Translations under genes and position numbers: made by a program
Assembly (NCBI GenBank): GCA_009741485.1
Contig: CM019236.1
Coordinates: 42,406,592 to 42,470,591 of the forward strand
From: Malurus cyaneus samueli
Lineage: Eukaryota > Chordata > Aves > Passeriformes > Maluridae
Direction of reading: 5' to 3'
DNA: 64,000 nt
Shown here: piece after piece, positions 38,840-50,335 of the stretch
Layout of the letters: each line of letters opens with the position of its first letter
Numbering within the stretch: position 1 is the stretch's first letter
The notes under the pieces: model-generated
What the model saw: only the letters and a program-made list of their open reading frames with translations
Databases searched by the model: none
What the model was told of the DNA's origin: nothing

Positions 38840-39050
38840 CTGTTTATTGGGTTGGGCTGGATGGAGTTAATTTTCCTTTCAGCAACATGCAAGGTGATGT
38901 ATTTCACATCTCCAACTAAAGTCACGTTGGTAACACAAAGCTGTTGCTGAGCAGTGCTTGCACAAGGTCAAGGCCTTCTCTGTTTCCCACTCTACCACCC
39001 CAGCAGTCAGTTGGGGTTGGGCAACTCTAAACTGGCCATACTATGTGTTA
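38840..39050 (+). mobile_element. Decayed endogenous retrovirus LTR fragment
   Basis: The stretch gggttgggctggatggagtt followed by aattttcctt, and further on a passage containing ttgctgagcagtgcttgcac then aaggtcaaggccttctctg, resembles a common bird retroviral LTR family. Ends and target duplication are not visible. The identification rests on remembered family sequence only. Confidence 0.45.
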
Positions 39051-41487
39051 AGTCTAGCTGTGGAGCAGCAGTGAAACTATAGAAATGACTGATTGCACCG
39101 CTAACCACCAGTGATGGAGTAATACCACAAAAAAATCCTACCTCAGGACTTTAGCTCAGCACCTAGTCCCCCTCTCATTCAGCCCAGGTGATATCCTGAA
39201 TCATTGCCTCAGGAAGGTAAAAGGGAATCTGGTAAGATCGAGGGACAAAGGGGAGCTGGCACTCTGCCACTTGGCACTCCTTTACTTAAGGAGCAATATG
39301 GCAATGAGACCCAAAAGAACAACCAAAAAGTATTCTCCAGGGCTGGAAGAAGCAATAAAGATGACACAGTGCTATTCAACTTCCATACAAAACAGAGAGT
39401 AAAATATTGTGGAAAAAAATTCAACAACTTGAGGAATGGCACGCTTTTTTTCCTTTGAAACCTAGCTGGTTGGAGGCTTTGATGCAGAAACCAAGTGCTG
39501 GGAAGCAGCATTCCCAATGTTTCTAAATCCAACTTGCTCAGCCTAAATCTCCACTCTCTGGGCACTACTCAATTCAATGGACTTTCTGAGATTATTTCTG
39601 TTTCAGCTATCTCGTCTGCTCCTCCTGCATTGTTATTCCCAGTGCAGCATCGCTCTCTACAAAGTCTAGACTGCTTCCCACAAAGCAGTCCATACACTAG
39701 CTTTAATAACCAACAGTCAGAAAAAGTATTTAATTCATCATAGCTGGCAGACCCCAGCACCCCTACTGCCAAAATTTATATATGGAATTTACATGCCAAA
39801 ATGTCCTCACACTCCTCTATCCCTACTCCAAAAGGAAAGCAGAGTCTAAATTGGTCCTGAAAAGTTGTCTCTTCAGAATCCTGTCTTCTGCTTATCTCTG
39901 TGCACAAGACAGAGCAGCCCTAGAAGAGGGCAGCTTGTAGTTTGGTTGCAAATGAACTTCAAAGGACATTCAAAAGCTTTAAAGGGCTACTGGAAAGTCT
40001 GTGTGTGGATAGAATGCCTTTTTGGCAGGACTGAAAAGCTCTGCATGCTGGATATACACTCAGAATGGTGCACACGTTTTTATTAAGAACTTTGTAATGA
40101 TATAGGCTTTTCACTTAAACATTACAACTACCAATAGAAAAGTGCTGCCTGTATCTTTTAAACACCATGTAAATAAACAAATTTTAAGACAGGATAAACT
40201 GCTATAAAAATGGTGCACAGTCAAGTCATACAAAAATACAAAATTTGTTTCCAACTGCAGTCCTAGTTGCAATTACAGAGAAAAATCCCTACTCAAAACT
40301 TCCAGTGAGCAGAGAACACAAACTTGTAGAACCATGTCAGAATTTTTTTAACAAAATGAGCAGAATAAAGGCTTCTTTGATTAAGCACCTCCAATTACCT
40401 CTAAACAAGAAGAAAACTGGTTTTTCTGGAAGCAACTGGGTACTTGGTAAGTATTTTAGCCTTGAAAACCAGTTTCTAGGACTCATCTGAGCCAATTTTA
40501 AAATTTTGCTAAACCCCACTGCTCTACACAAATACTCTTGAGTGCTACTGCTGTCTTAGACACTGGTACTGCAGAAATATCTCCTCTGTACAAGAGTAAG
40601 GCTGCTCCCAGTGTTTCTTCTGGGCAAGTCTGACCTCTAACTAGCACTGAGAGGCCTCACCAGTGCCCCATTTTGAATCCCTAGGCTGAAGTTCTAATCC
40701 AGTCAGTGCTTACACAGATGTGTAAGTCACAACTTCTGTACTTAGAGAGCCCTCCTGATGCTAGTGGGGTTACATACATGGTTCACCTAAATGACTGTGT
40801 AAGTGCTTTCAGGACTGGATAATTCTTCCCTTAGCCTCCCCAGTAGTTATCCTTTCTAAATATATTTTTATTTTCATACCTTACCAATAGTTTGGGGTTT
40901 ATGGATATGAAAACTGTAAATTGTTTTAACTGGCTTACAGAAAAAAAAAGTGTAACAAATTTAAGTTATTAGATGACTTCTGGAAGCAAAAGTGAAACAT
41001 TTTACTATTGCCAAAAGATAAGAGCACTAATTAGCTACATTATATTACATAATTTTTTGAACTTTCAGCAGCAATTTAAAAGTCTGATCATCTGAAAGGA
41101 AGCACAGGTAACTGCTTACTAAATCTTGATAATGTGAGTTGTGCATGTCTCTACAGAGACATACCTCTCCATCACATAGCTTCTCTAGAAAGGCTCTTAC
41201 TCTTTCAAAGGATTTTCTTGAATGGAGTGATTGAACCACTGAGGCATCATTATTTGTAGACAGCTTGTATTTAGTGCAATAAGTTTAAAAATTCTGCTCT
41301 GAAATATTAACTTTACAATAACAAAAATAGTTTTCTTAAAAAAATTGTAACAAAAGGAATACATAGCATAGACAGATCATAACTCTTAGCAAATACACTT
41401 AAGCATTTACCATTTCACTATGCGGAATAATTGAATATTAGCACTCATATCTGGTGGGCTTCCAGACTGAAAAGTAATTTATGTATA

Positions 41488-41506
41488 TAATAATAATAAT
41501 AATAAA
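41488..41506. repeat. Short (TAA)n microsatellite
   Basis: About six units of taa in a row, followed by aagcctg. Confidence 0.85.
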
Positions 41507-42516
41507 GCCTGTTCTTTTGTCATTATTTAATAACTTCAGATAACTATCCTGGCAGCTACACTTCCAAAGGAATGTTTCTCTGCCCCATCTGGCTTTAGTC
41601 ACCCACTACAGTATGTACAAATATGGATTAAACAACAGGCAAGGAATGATTCCTTCTACCTCCCAGAGCTCTCTCATTGATGAAATGAAGCATACAGCAC
41701 TTTTTTATGTACAGTAGTACAGTTCATTTCTCTTCCCATCCTCAGCATCTTTGTATCTAGTCATGAATTAATCATGAGTATGGCTAAGACTGAGCTTTAA
41801 CGATCTGTTATTTCAATTGCCCTGTATGGAGAATCCATACCCTTCAAAGGAAGTGTGAAGGAGGCTACTGAACTCAACGGGAGGACAGAGGGCAACGGGT
41901 ATCAGGACTAAGTAGGGTAAGCAGGAAGTCAATTGCATATAAAAATTATCTGTCCCCATTTTGTAGGTTCTGTTTAATAGGAGATGCAAGGGCTCCCACA
42001 CACCTAAATACCTGAGGAGTTGGTTATTGTGATATCTGATACTGTTAAACAAAACTGTGCCCTGCCAGGGCTGTAAAGTAAAATAACTGCTTGCAAACAC
42101 ATTTGAACTGAATGAATTCTCACTGAAACCACCTCTTGAAAAACTGAATTTGAGACCTTTCTTGATTTTAAGGTTTTCTGCACATGTCACTGTCCCAAAT
42201 TTAATGCAAATTTGAAAGAAATTAAACAAGCAAAACTCTCAGCAGATTAGCAGTATCATGAGAAATCTGTCTCTAAACCCAGTCACGATTTCAGATTATC
42301 TTTACAATGATACCTCCTCCAGATTTTAAAATATCAAGCAGATAAGAATCAACATTTCCATGACCACAACGAATAATTTAAGAAATGAAACAATGATAAA
42401 GCTGCTTGTAAAAGCCACCCGTATGAAAAGAGTACATGTTTCACAAAAATAATTGTTAAAAAAAAGTTTTAAAATCCCTGTTCCTTTTCTCTGATTTTGG
42501 CTGTTTATCTTTATAA

Positions 42517-42586
<70 letters not shown>

Positions 42587-42594
42587 ATATATAC
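42517..42594. repeat. (AT)n microsatellite
   Basis: Nearly uninterrupted TA/AT dinucleotides, with a few single-base slips and two tatatg variants toward the right end. It is likely polymorphic and difficult to sequence. Frames over it are artefacts. Confidence 0.95.
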
Positions 42595-44850
42595 GTTTTG
42601 GAATGTCAATGGGTTCCAATATGGCTGGCTAGTTTCAAGATGAACTTGCTCCAGAGGCCTAGAAAACAAAGTCATACAGTACAGTCTTAGACAAATGCCA
42701 AAGACAAGGAGAAACTGAGTCAAAGGGGTCGCTGGAAGCCATAAAGAAGAAGCATGAATAAATGTTTTTTTTTTTTCTTGTGCCCTGATACAAGAACAGA
42801 ACATCCTAAGTATTTTGTCATCCCTATTAATACCTACTTTAAATACAACTGCACTTAGGGCGTTTTACTTGCAGAAATAATTGTCACATCTGCATTTCAA
42901 AGAAACTGAAGCAAAACAGTAAAAACTCAATTTTTAAAAGAAGAGAAAAAATAATAGTGATCTTATTTTCAGACATGCAATTTTGAGACTAGGGGCACTA
43001 CTTTTACATAGTACACTTATGAATAATCCTATTCTAGATATAATCGAGGTTCTCTATGAATACTTTGGGGAAAGATATCAGAAATAGAACTGCTGTTTCC
43101 TATCCTCATCAGGAAGTGAGATCCTAGTATTTCAAAATCTAACCAACTGGAGCTGAATGCTCAAAAACAGAAAAACACAAAGCCCAAACAGTTCCAAACA
43201 AGACAATCACATGAGCAGCAGAACTGGGAGTAATCCAGCAGGTGACTTGCATACTGAGTCCCCAAGTGCTTAGCATCTTCTCTAGCAGTTCTATGAGGAC
43301 TTTCAATCATTACCAGGCTCAAGAGCCTAGAAAAAAGTTCCACTAAGATCACCCTTGACTTGCAAGTACTTGGTTTGCACTTTTACAAGGAGCAAGGGTG
43401 AATAAAGTTTTTTAACACACAAGCTTTAGACAGAGAAGTGCAAAAGTGTAAGTAGCAGTCTGTGCTAGCTCTGACGACAGCAAAAGTGGAAGACCACTTA
43501 AGGTAAACCAATTATTTGAATTAGAGTTTAACATAAAGTTTTCAACTGAAATTATTATGCATATGACTAGAGCATTGCACATCCAATTCTCAATCATTTT
43601 AATCTCACATTTGCATTTATAGCATTCAGGTTGCTCTGAAAATCCCAACACTAGTGTCTGTGTGACCAGCTAGAATTACTCCCAGAAGAAAACAGTAAAT
43701 GAGCATAGAATTAGTTTTTTATATGTATAAACACAGCAGCATTTAGGCATAAGCAAATCTAGAAACTGGTATGTCATAATGAAATAGCAAAACACGCAAA
43801 GCTACACATCTATCCAGTCTATAGCAAGAACCCATTCCAGCTTAGTCAAAAAATGCTCATGCAACATGGCTTCACATACATTGTTGAAAAAAGAAATTCT
43901 TCTGTTAGCACACACTTATTTAGATTCCATTCGGTTAAAAAATTATCCCCATGGTACAGAAATGAGTAAGACCCCAAACATTCTGAAAATGTGATAATGG
44001 AAAAATATTCTATTTCACAAAGTTGTAATGTACGATGACAAATCATACCTTACCCAGCCTGGCTCTCCATTATACGCACTCTGTTCTCCACCTTCCAAAC
44101 TTATCCTCCTATCTGTTATCTGTACCATGTATAGTGTTCCTTAGTTCAGGCTATTCAGACATGCAATGCCTTCCTAACAGGCACACCATAAGTAAAACAG
44201 GCTGCAGAAGCATAAATGATGCATTGTTCACTGTCTGTGCATCTGACAGTGTGAGATGGAAAGAGCACACAAGAGACAAGCAACATAAGTAGTTGGCAAT
44301 AAAACAAACAACTGGGAGAAATGTCATTTGAGCAGGTTGAAAGGAATCACTGTATTCAATTCCTTGGCACTGTGTAAGATAATTTGGTGAGGGCTTTAAA
44401 TACTTGGTCTTACTTTACAACAATGGATGCACTCAGTAGTGTTCTTCATTTCAGGCTTTTGCGGTGAAGGTAAGATGAGCAAAAACTGTTCATCTCAGGG
44501 CTGAGATGAGCCCAATGAATCTCAGAGCCATCTTATTTTTAGACTATTCAGCAATTGGGGCTGTCTGCATATGCCACATAGCATGCACCACTAATCCTAA
44601 CAAAATGATACTGCATTTGTTTTGTATGAGACAGTTCCTTTCATCTTACTTTTACAGGAGATGGTCTCAGCTGTGACAAAAACTCTGCCATCCAGGTGAT
44701 AGGCAAGCTCACAAACAGAAAAAGCAGAACATCTTGAGTGATACAGAGAACAAAAACTTCTCCTGAAGAAGTGCAGTCAGTAAAGACAAAGAGGGAGAAG
44801 AAGTAAAAGTGAAACTCTTGGAGGATCGCCACCTCCTCATCTGCACCTAC

Positions 44851-44931
44851 CATTGGTTTTAGCTCTCTGCCCTCAGCTCCACCTCCGCGGCCAGCTTCTT
44901 TCATAGATTTCCTACTATTCTCCACAAATTC
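44851..44931 (-). CDS. SLC44A1: SLC44A1 exon j: cytoplasmic C-terminal tail
   Basis: 81 bases (27 codons, in frame at both ends), acceptor atttttcag before 44931 and donor ccaatg|gtaggt after 44851. It encodes [20 protein letters not shown] followed by GRELKPM. In mammals a short alternative terminal exon follows the same ELKPM. Reading on into the intron keeps the frame open for roughly 60 more codons before a stop, so intron retention could in principle give another C-terminus, but the donor is a good consensus. Confidence 0.95.
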
Positions 44932-46499
44932 CTGAAAAATAGTAAGGAAATGACAAGTGCTTTCAATAAAGCAGACTCCAAACATCAAATCTCAAGACAG
45001 AACTTCAAGATGTAACTCCTCAAAATATCAGGACAATCTGCATCTCCCACTTCTCTTGCTGAGACTCGAGCACAAAGTACCAATAAAGCCTGATGAATAG
45101 GCCCAAAGGTCTCCCTTNCTTGTGTACCTTCCACATTTACTATGCAATGCTCTCTCCTTTATGAGGAAAGAAGAAAAAAGACTGGTTTTCAAAAAAAACC
45201 CAACCCATACCCAAACAAAAACAAACCACACCCAAAACACAACAACAAAAAACCCAAACAAACCAAAATCCCATTAATTGCTTTATATCCTATGAATTGT
45301 GCATGTTAGAATTTCATTAAACTGAAGGACTTGAAGATAATTACTTGCAAGGTCTGGCTGATTTCCCTTACTTTCCTTAATTCAACTTCCTATATTTTCC
45401 ACCAAATCACAATCTCCTACTCATGAAGGTTAGAAAATATGCTAATTCAATTTTAAGCATTTTTTCTTCTCTTAAAGGCAAGAATTCTTTTTCTCTTAAA
45501 GGCAGGTAATTTCAGTAAATTGCCCAGTAAAAAACCTGCTGGGATTTTGTGATTTTGATTGCTGACTAAAACCCACAATGCTTTTGCAGTTTATCAATGC
45601 TTTCTTCTCAGAGGATATGCTGCATTTTACTCATACTCTTGGTTAAAAAGCAACGCATCAGCTTCTGCTTAATTTCTTATATAGCCTAGATTTCGTAGGG
45701 GTTTACAAAAAAAATAGCACTAAATTCTTGGCATGGTTTTCCCACAATAATTAAAATTATGCTAAGAAGCCATGAGAATCTTCCTCTAGCCTACACCTGA
45801 AGGTACATTTTACAGAGGCATATTCCACAGCCGCCACTTAAAAACACTGTCAAGAAATTTCCTACTCAACAATAAAGGACTTGAGAAGAAGAATTTTTTT
45901 ACATCTTGGTTTCTAGTTAGAGTGAACAGAGAATAACATTAAACAAAAATGAACAAAATCAATTTGCCTTGCAAAAGGTCTTGACAAAGCAAGTAGGCTC
46001 CAGGATAGAACATAAAGCCTAATATTTCTATGTGTGACGAAGTCAAACACAGAAACAGACATTCTGGTCAATGTCTATATGAAAACTCCACTGTGGTCAG
46101 TGTCTATGCGTGAGGAAGAATACTCTAACTTTTTCTCTCTCACATCCAAAGAGAGGTTCTTCATAAGAAACCTACAAAAACCAAGGTTTCTCCCCTTGTT
46201 ATACTTCTTTCTAGTCTTCATTGTGACATTTACAAGACACCCAAGAGAAATATTTTGCAAGATGACTGCATCTAACAACTAGTAAACAGAAGCCAGTACC
46301 ATGGGAAGGAGTCATCATTACTTATTTGATGCAAATCAAATGACAGTTTCCTGATCAAGCCATGAACAAGATGGCAAGGCAAAAAAAAACCCAACCAAAA
46401 AAAGCCCATACTGAACTCAGCTAGTGCTTTCATTCCACTGTCAAAACATCCATTTCATAAAAGCAGATCCTTAGACTCTGACAGTAAGGGGAAGCTTAC
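44932..46499 (-). other. SLC44A1 intron between exons i and j
   Basis: Ordinary AT-rich intron. It holds a simple A/C-rich tract (45187-45270) and a short direct duplication of tctcttaaaggca (near 45472 and 45493). Nothing else is recognised. Confidence 0.8.
45118..45118. other. Single ambiguous base
   Basis: One N inside the intron between SLC44A1 exons i and j, not affecting any exon. Confidence 1.
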
Positions 46500-46736
46500 C
46501 ATGAGAACTTTATCCATGTAGAATTCCCGCCCAGGGCTCCCATCATTGTATTTTGTATCGATGGCAAAACATAAGAAAAGGACATCAACAACCATTTCAT
46601 AAATGGAAAGGAAGCAGTGAGCAACCAGGAATGCAAAGAGGCAGACAATGATGAGTGGCAGCACCCAGATGGTGTAATCTCGTTGGTAATTCAGCAACAT
46701 AATGCCAGCCAAACCAGTGCTGCAGACAATCAAGAC
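46500..46736 (-). CDS. SLC44A1: SLC44A1 exon i: helices 9-10 and start of the C-terminal tail
   Basis: 237 bases (79 codons, in frame at both ends), acceptor ttcttcttcag before 46736 and donor ctcatg|gtaagc after 46500. It encodes [20 protein letters not shown], then [40 protein letters not shown] and [19 protein letters not shown]. This is the longest exon in the window and contains the final two membrane helices. The last residues are cytoplasmic. Confidence 0.98.
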
Positions 46737-48460
46737 CTGAAGAAGAAAATGGTAGACAACTTTAATGACAGAAGCCTTTTGATATTTTTTTGTTTGGTTA
46801 ATTTTTTTTAGAGCAGTATGTTTCTTGGTCAGCCAGAGTTAGAACTAGAGGTTACAGACACCATGTAACAAGATCTCCTGGATTGCCCCTATCCCTAAAG
46901 GTAAACGACATTTAATTCATTTTTCAGCAGATGCATGTCAGTGTTTACACATCCTTCAGCATAAAGAGTATTTTTCAGAGCAAAGTACATTTATATTCTG
47001 CTGTCATAGTTCGAATGTTACACAACATTCCCGTAAAAAAGCATTTATCCTATCAGTGATATGAACCCCACAACTAGAAGCAATGCATCAACTAACAAGC
47101 AGTTGTTTGGGTTTTTTTTTATTTGAGGTGGAGGGAGATGTTAGGACTCAGGAGGATGGTATGTTTTTCACTTTGCCAGTGGAAACAACTTCCAAGCTTG
47201 TCTAAAATCTACCTCCTCTCCATACACAAGAAACTAGATCAGAATTCATGTGAAGCACTTCATGTAACAGACTCCACAGAACCACACTATGTGTGAAGCC
47301 TAACAGACATTTCACTGGGTACCAGTCTGGTTTTTGCAAAAACAAAAGAACGAAATTGGTGTGGCCACAACTTTTTAATATTTCTGAATCTATTATTACA
47401 AAATGTAATCAAACAGTAATAGTAAAATAAGTCAGCTTTTATGAAAATACCACACATTGAACTGGTAGGGGAGATGCTGGCAGGGTAGCATTGTTTCAGC
47501 TCATACTACTTTTTTATGCACTGTTTATATCAACATTTCTGTCACCTGCTCATTTTTCCAATAATCCGAGACATCTTTTCAGGAGGGGATTTCCTAATAC
47601 TTCTCAGATTCCTCAACATAATTTGTTGTGTAATTTCATGTTCTCTGAAGCACCTATATCTCCCTTATGCATTTATCCCTTATCCCATCTTACTGACTTA
47701 ATCACTGGATTCAAAATTCAGCCCACTATAGTCTGATTCAACAGAAGCAGAGGAATGCAATCAGGAATACAAATCAGTGCAACAAGTGTCCAAATGCTTA
47801 GGCACAAGTGATTTAAGTAGATTGGCATTGTTTTAATAAATTATGGCACAGAAGGACAGAATGGCACTTCAAATGATAGAAATACACCATATGGAAATGT
47901 AATCAGTGAATTATCTCCATTTGCTGGAGACCCAAAATGCTGACTGACCACAGAAATTATTCCAGTCTCCTTTTAATACTCAGAGTACAATTAACTTATT
48001 TGCTTAAACTGGCAATTTCTCATAGCAGCCTACTGTACTCTTCCAGTCCAATTTTGACATAAAGTGTGATTAAAAATGTGTCAAATTTTCAAAAGAAACC
48101 TGAAGGGTTCTTACTAAACAGAATTTAAAAGAAAAACTTCGTTTTCCTACAATTCTATGTTTTAACCACAAAATCAAAATCTTAGAACTTCTAATCACAT
48201 TTCTCTTGACGCCCTAAAACAACCATGCAAAAGGTGTCATAGACTTCAGTTATTCCTCTCTATTCACTTTTTCTAAATTTAAGTGGATCATTAAGTTGCT
48301 CCCTATCCTGGACAGTTCCTTCCAATATGATGCAACTAGATGTGAAAAAGTGCACACGAAGAAAGAGGATTTTTAAGGCATTTTGTATTAGGGTGCAAGA
48401 CATTGCTAAAGAAAGATGGCTTCTGCATAGATCTGTAACAACTGTATGCAGCAGACATAC
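46737..48460 (-). other. SLC44A1 intron between exons h and i
   Basis: Unique AT-rich sequence. No repeat family or gene recognised. Confidence 0.8.
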
Positions 48461-48598
48461 CTTTCCTAGAAACAGCATAAAATCCCCAACTGTGTTTATG
48501 GCAGCGACTCGCAAAGCATTTTCCACTAGGATAACAAAGGCATCCTTTGCTGAGGTGCAGAAATTGGTGCTGTTGATAGCTGTGGCTGTATATGCATT
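48461..48598 (-). CDS. SLC44A1: SLC44A1 exon h: [14 protein letters not shown] segment and helix 8
   Basis: 138 bases (46 codons, in frame at both ends), acceptor ccttttctcag before 48598 and donor ggaaag|gtatgt after 48461. It encodes [20 protein letters not shown], then [20 protein letters not shown] and MLFLGK. The N-A-Y-x-x-x-A-I-x-S/G-x-x-F-C block is a signature found across choline transporter-like proteins. Confidence 0.97.
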
Positions 48599-49654
48599 CT
48601 GAGAAAAGGAGATTGAAGATTTATTCATAGAACTACCAGGTATTTCAGCTGAAGGGTGGGAAAGGTGAGGGGGAAGATACAGCTTTTGAGTAACTCACAC
48701 TCATCATGATTTTAACGAACAAAAATTCCCTTGAGAATTATTGAATCAAGCAATATGAACCAGCTGACAGAAGATTACATGAGAAAAAGAATTACTATTC
48801 TTCTCCTCCTTTGCTCATAATTTATGCATTAACAAGTTTGTTCAAAAAAACTCATTAAGCAGAATTTGCAATTTCTCTGCAGGCTGAGGTGAACAGTAGC
48901 ACAGCTACAGAAATTAAGTAGCTCAAAAAAAATCTGGAAATATAAAAGAGCTTGAGTGTCACACAAGTCAACCAAGATAATTTCTAGATTCTTAACTATA
49001 TAGCATTCAAGGTTAGTGAGGACAGTTTTCAAGAATTACATAGGGGGTTTAAAATGCTTTCTTATTATTTTATTTACTACATTTCCACAAGTAAAAATCA
49101 TTAACAACAGTGAAAGAGGTACTAGCAAGGTATTTATATACATATGTAAGAAGTGGAACTACAGACCAATAAGCCCACTTTCACAAGGGGTCTTTTACAA
49201 GGACCAGCCAGTGTGTTGCATTTTGCAACTTTTTCCACTTTGCAAATAATTTTAAGTTTTATGTTTTCTATAGTTTTTACCCTGTTGGAATCTTAAACAT
49301 TACACCTAAAAAAGCTTATTTCTCTTTTCAAAGCAAAAATATTTTGAAATTCAGATGTAGTTTGACTGAGTAGATGTAATGGGGAATGTTTTCAACCAAT
49401 AAACACATTGTTATTAAGCTGAGATGCTATGTTCACAAAGATGAATATTGGATATTTTTTAGGTTTTGATTACATTCCAAAAGTTGATGTAATGATTTGC
49501 AGTGTAATTTCAGTAACAGAGACAAGACTGAAGAACTGTTATTCAAGCTCAAGTTCCAAAGTACAATATATTATGTGTCAGCATCAGACTGCACTCTGGG
49601 AACATATGTATTAATATCGGCCCTTACATAAGACTTGAATATTGAAAATCTTAC
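48599..49654 (-). other. SLC44A1 intron between exons g and h
   Basis: Unique AT-rich sequence. No repeat or gene recognised. Confidence 0.8.
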
Positions 49655-49738
49655 CTGATTTAAGTATGTCAGGCACTTTTCCAGACACCAAAGGCAGCAG
49701 ATGCAGGCTTTAAGCATGCAGCGAGCACAAGCATTTTC
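49655..49738 (-). CDS. SLC44A1: SLC44A1 exon g: Cys-rich cytoplasmic segment
   Basis: 84 bases (28 codons, in frame at both ends), acceptor gctttcctag before 49738 and donor aatcag|gtaaga after 49655. It encodes [20 protein letters not shown] followed by KCLTYLNQ, with seven cysteines in 28 residues. This Cys-rich stretch is conserved in the family. It was not visible as a long open frame because the exon is short. Confidence 0.95.
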
Positions 49739-49874
49739 CTAGGAAAGCACAGAATGTGGGAAAACAGGGATAAAGAGTTTTCAAAGAAAAAATATTCCCT
49801 TGTGTTTCAGTAACCCATATTCAGCCAGCTAACTTAAGCAATCCTCACCAGTCCCATGGTCCTGTAAAGTCTAA

Positions 49875-50105
49875 GTATTTATAGAACAGGATGGTATGGG
49901 TGGAAGGGACTTCCCACACCACAGGCAGGGACACCTTTCACTAGACCATGTTGCTCAAGGTCTCATTCAACATAACTCAGAACACTTCCAGGGATGGGGT
50001 AGCCACAATTCTCCAGGTAACCTGCTCTAGTGTGTCACCATCCTCATAGTGAAGAATTTCTCTCTTCCACCTGATTTATTCCAAAACAAGACTTCCAACC
50101 TCCCA
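49875..50105 (-). mobile_element. CR1 3' fragment in SLC44A1 intron
   Basis: The minus strand gives a clear CR1 3' part: atagtgaagaattt-type text on the plus strand near 50046-50057, ttgctcaaggtctcattcaa and ggcagggacacctttcacta in the middle, and a terminus near 49875 related to agaatggtttgggtggaagg. It has the same orientation as the gene and lies in the short intron between exons f and g, about 75 bases from exon f. Confidence 0.85.
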
Positions 50106-50178
50106 TGCTGACTAAACAAGCAGGTAAAACACACTAGGCCTTGAGTTTCAGTAAGAAAATGGAGTCTATTTCTCTTAC

Positions 50179-50335
50179 TTTTCCTTTGAGTTGTGTGTGA
50201 ATATACATAAGAATCATTCGTGGAATCTTCACCAGTGTGATAATGAAAGATCCCTTTGCTACTGTTCCTAGGTGGTAACAAACAAGGCGACTAACAGATG
50301 CCAGAATAGGAGTCAATGGCAGATTTCTTTTCTCC
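50179..50335 (-). CDS. SLC44A1: SLC44A1 exon f: cytoplasmic segment and helix 7
   Basis: 157 bases, acceptor ttttcaacag before 50335 and donor ggaaaa|gtaaga after 50179. It completes the split Arg and ends in frame. It encodes [20 protein letters not shown], then [20 protein letters not shown] and [12 protein letters not shown]. The T-V-A-K-G-S-F-I motif is diagnostic for the family. A CR1 fragment ends about 75 bases beyond its donor side. Confidence 0.97.

Larger units (their letters stand above)
36421..44850. other. AT-rich region 3' of the last identified SLC44A1 exon; possible terminal exon and 3' UTR
   Basis: Unique AT-rich sequence with no convincing unrelated gene. Minus-strand AATAAA signals (read as tttatt on the plus strand) occur at several places, including 36431-36436 and 40079-40084. 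SLC44A1 in other vertebrates has short alternative C-terminal exons and a long 3' UTR, which should lie in this direction. Two short repeat features, a decayed LTR and an AT microsatellite, are listed separately. Confidence 0.4.

Noticed and set aside
42326..42804. Tyr/Ile-rich frames
   Set aside because: These are translations of the AT microsatellite.
44641..44850. In-frame extension of SLC44A1 beyond ELKPM
   Set aside because: A consensus donor follows ELKPM and the family is spliced there. The extension is most likely intron, though retained-intron transcripts are not excluded.
42600..44850. Other possible terminal-exon acceptors for SLC44A1
   Set aside because: Several AG sites downstream of exon j open short frames, but none gave the expected mammal-like C-terminal residues with a good pyrimidine tract.
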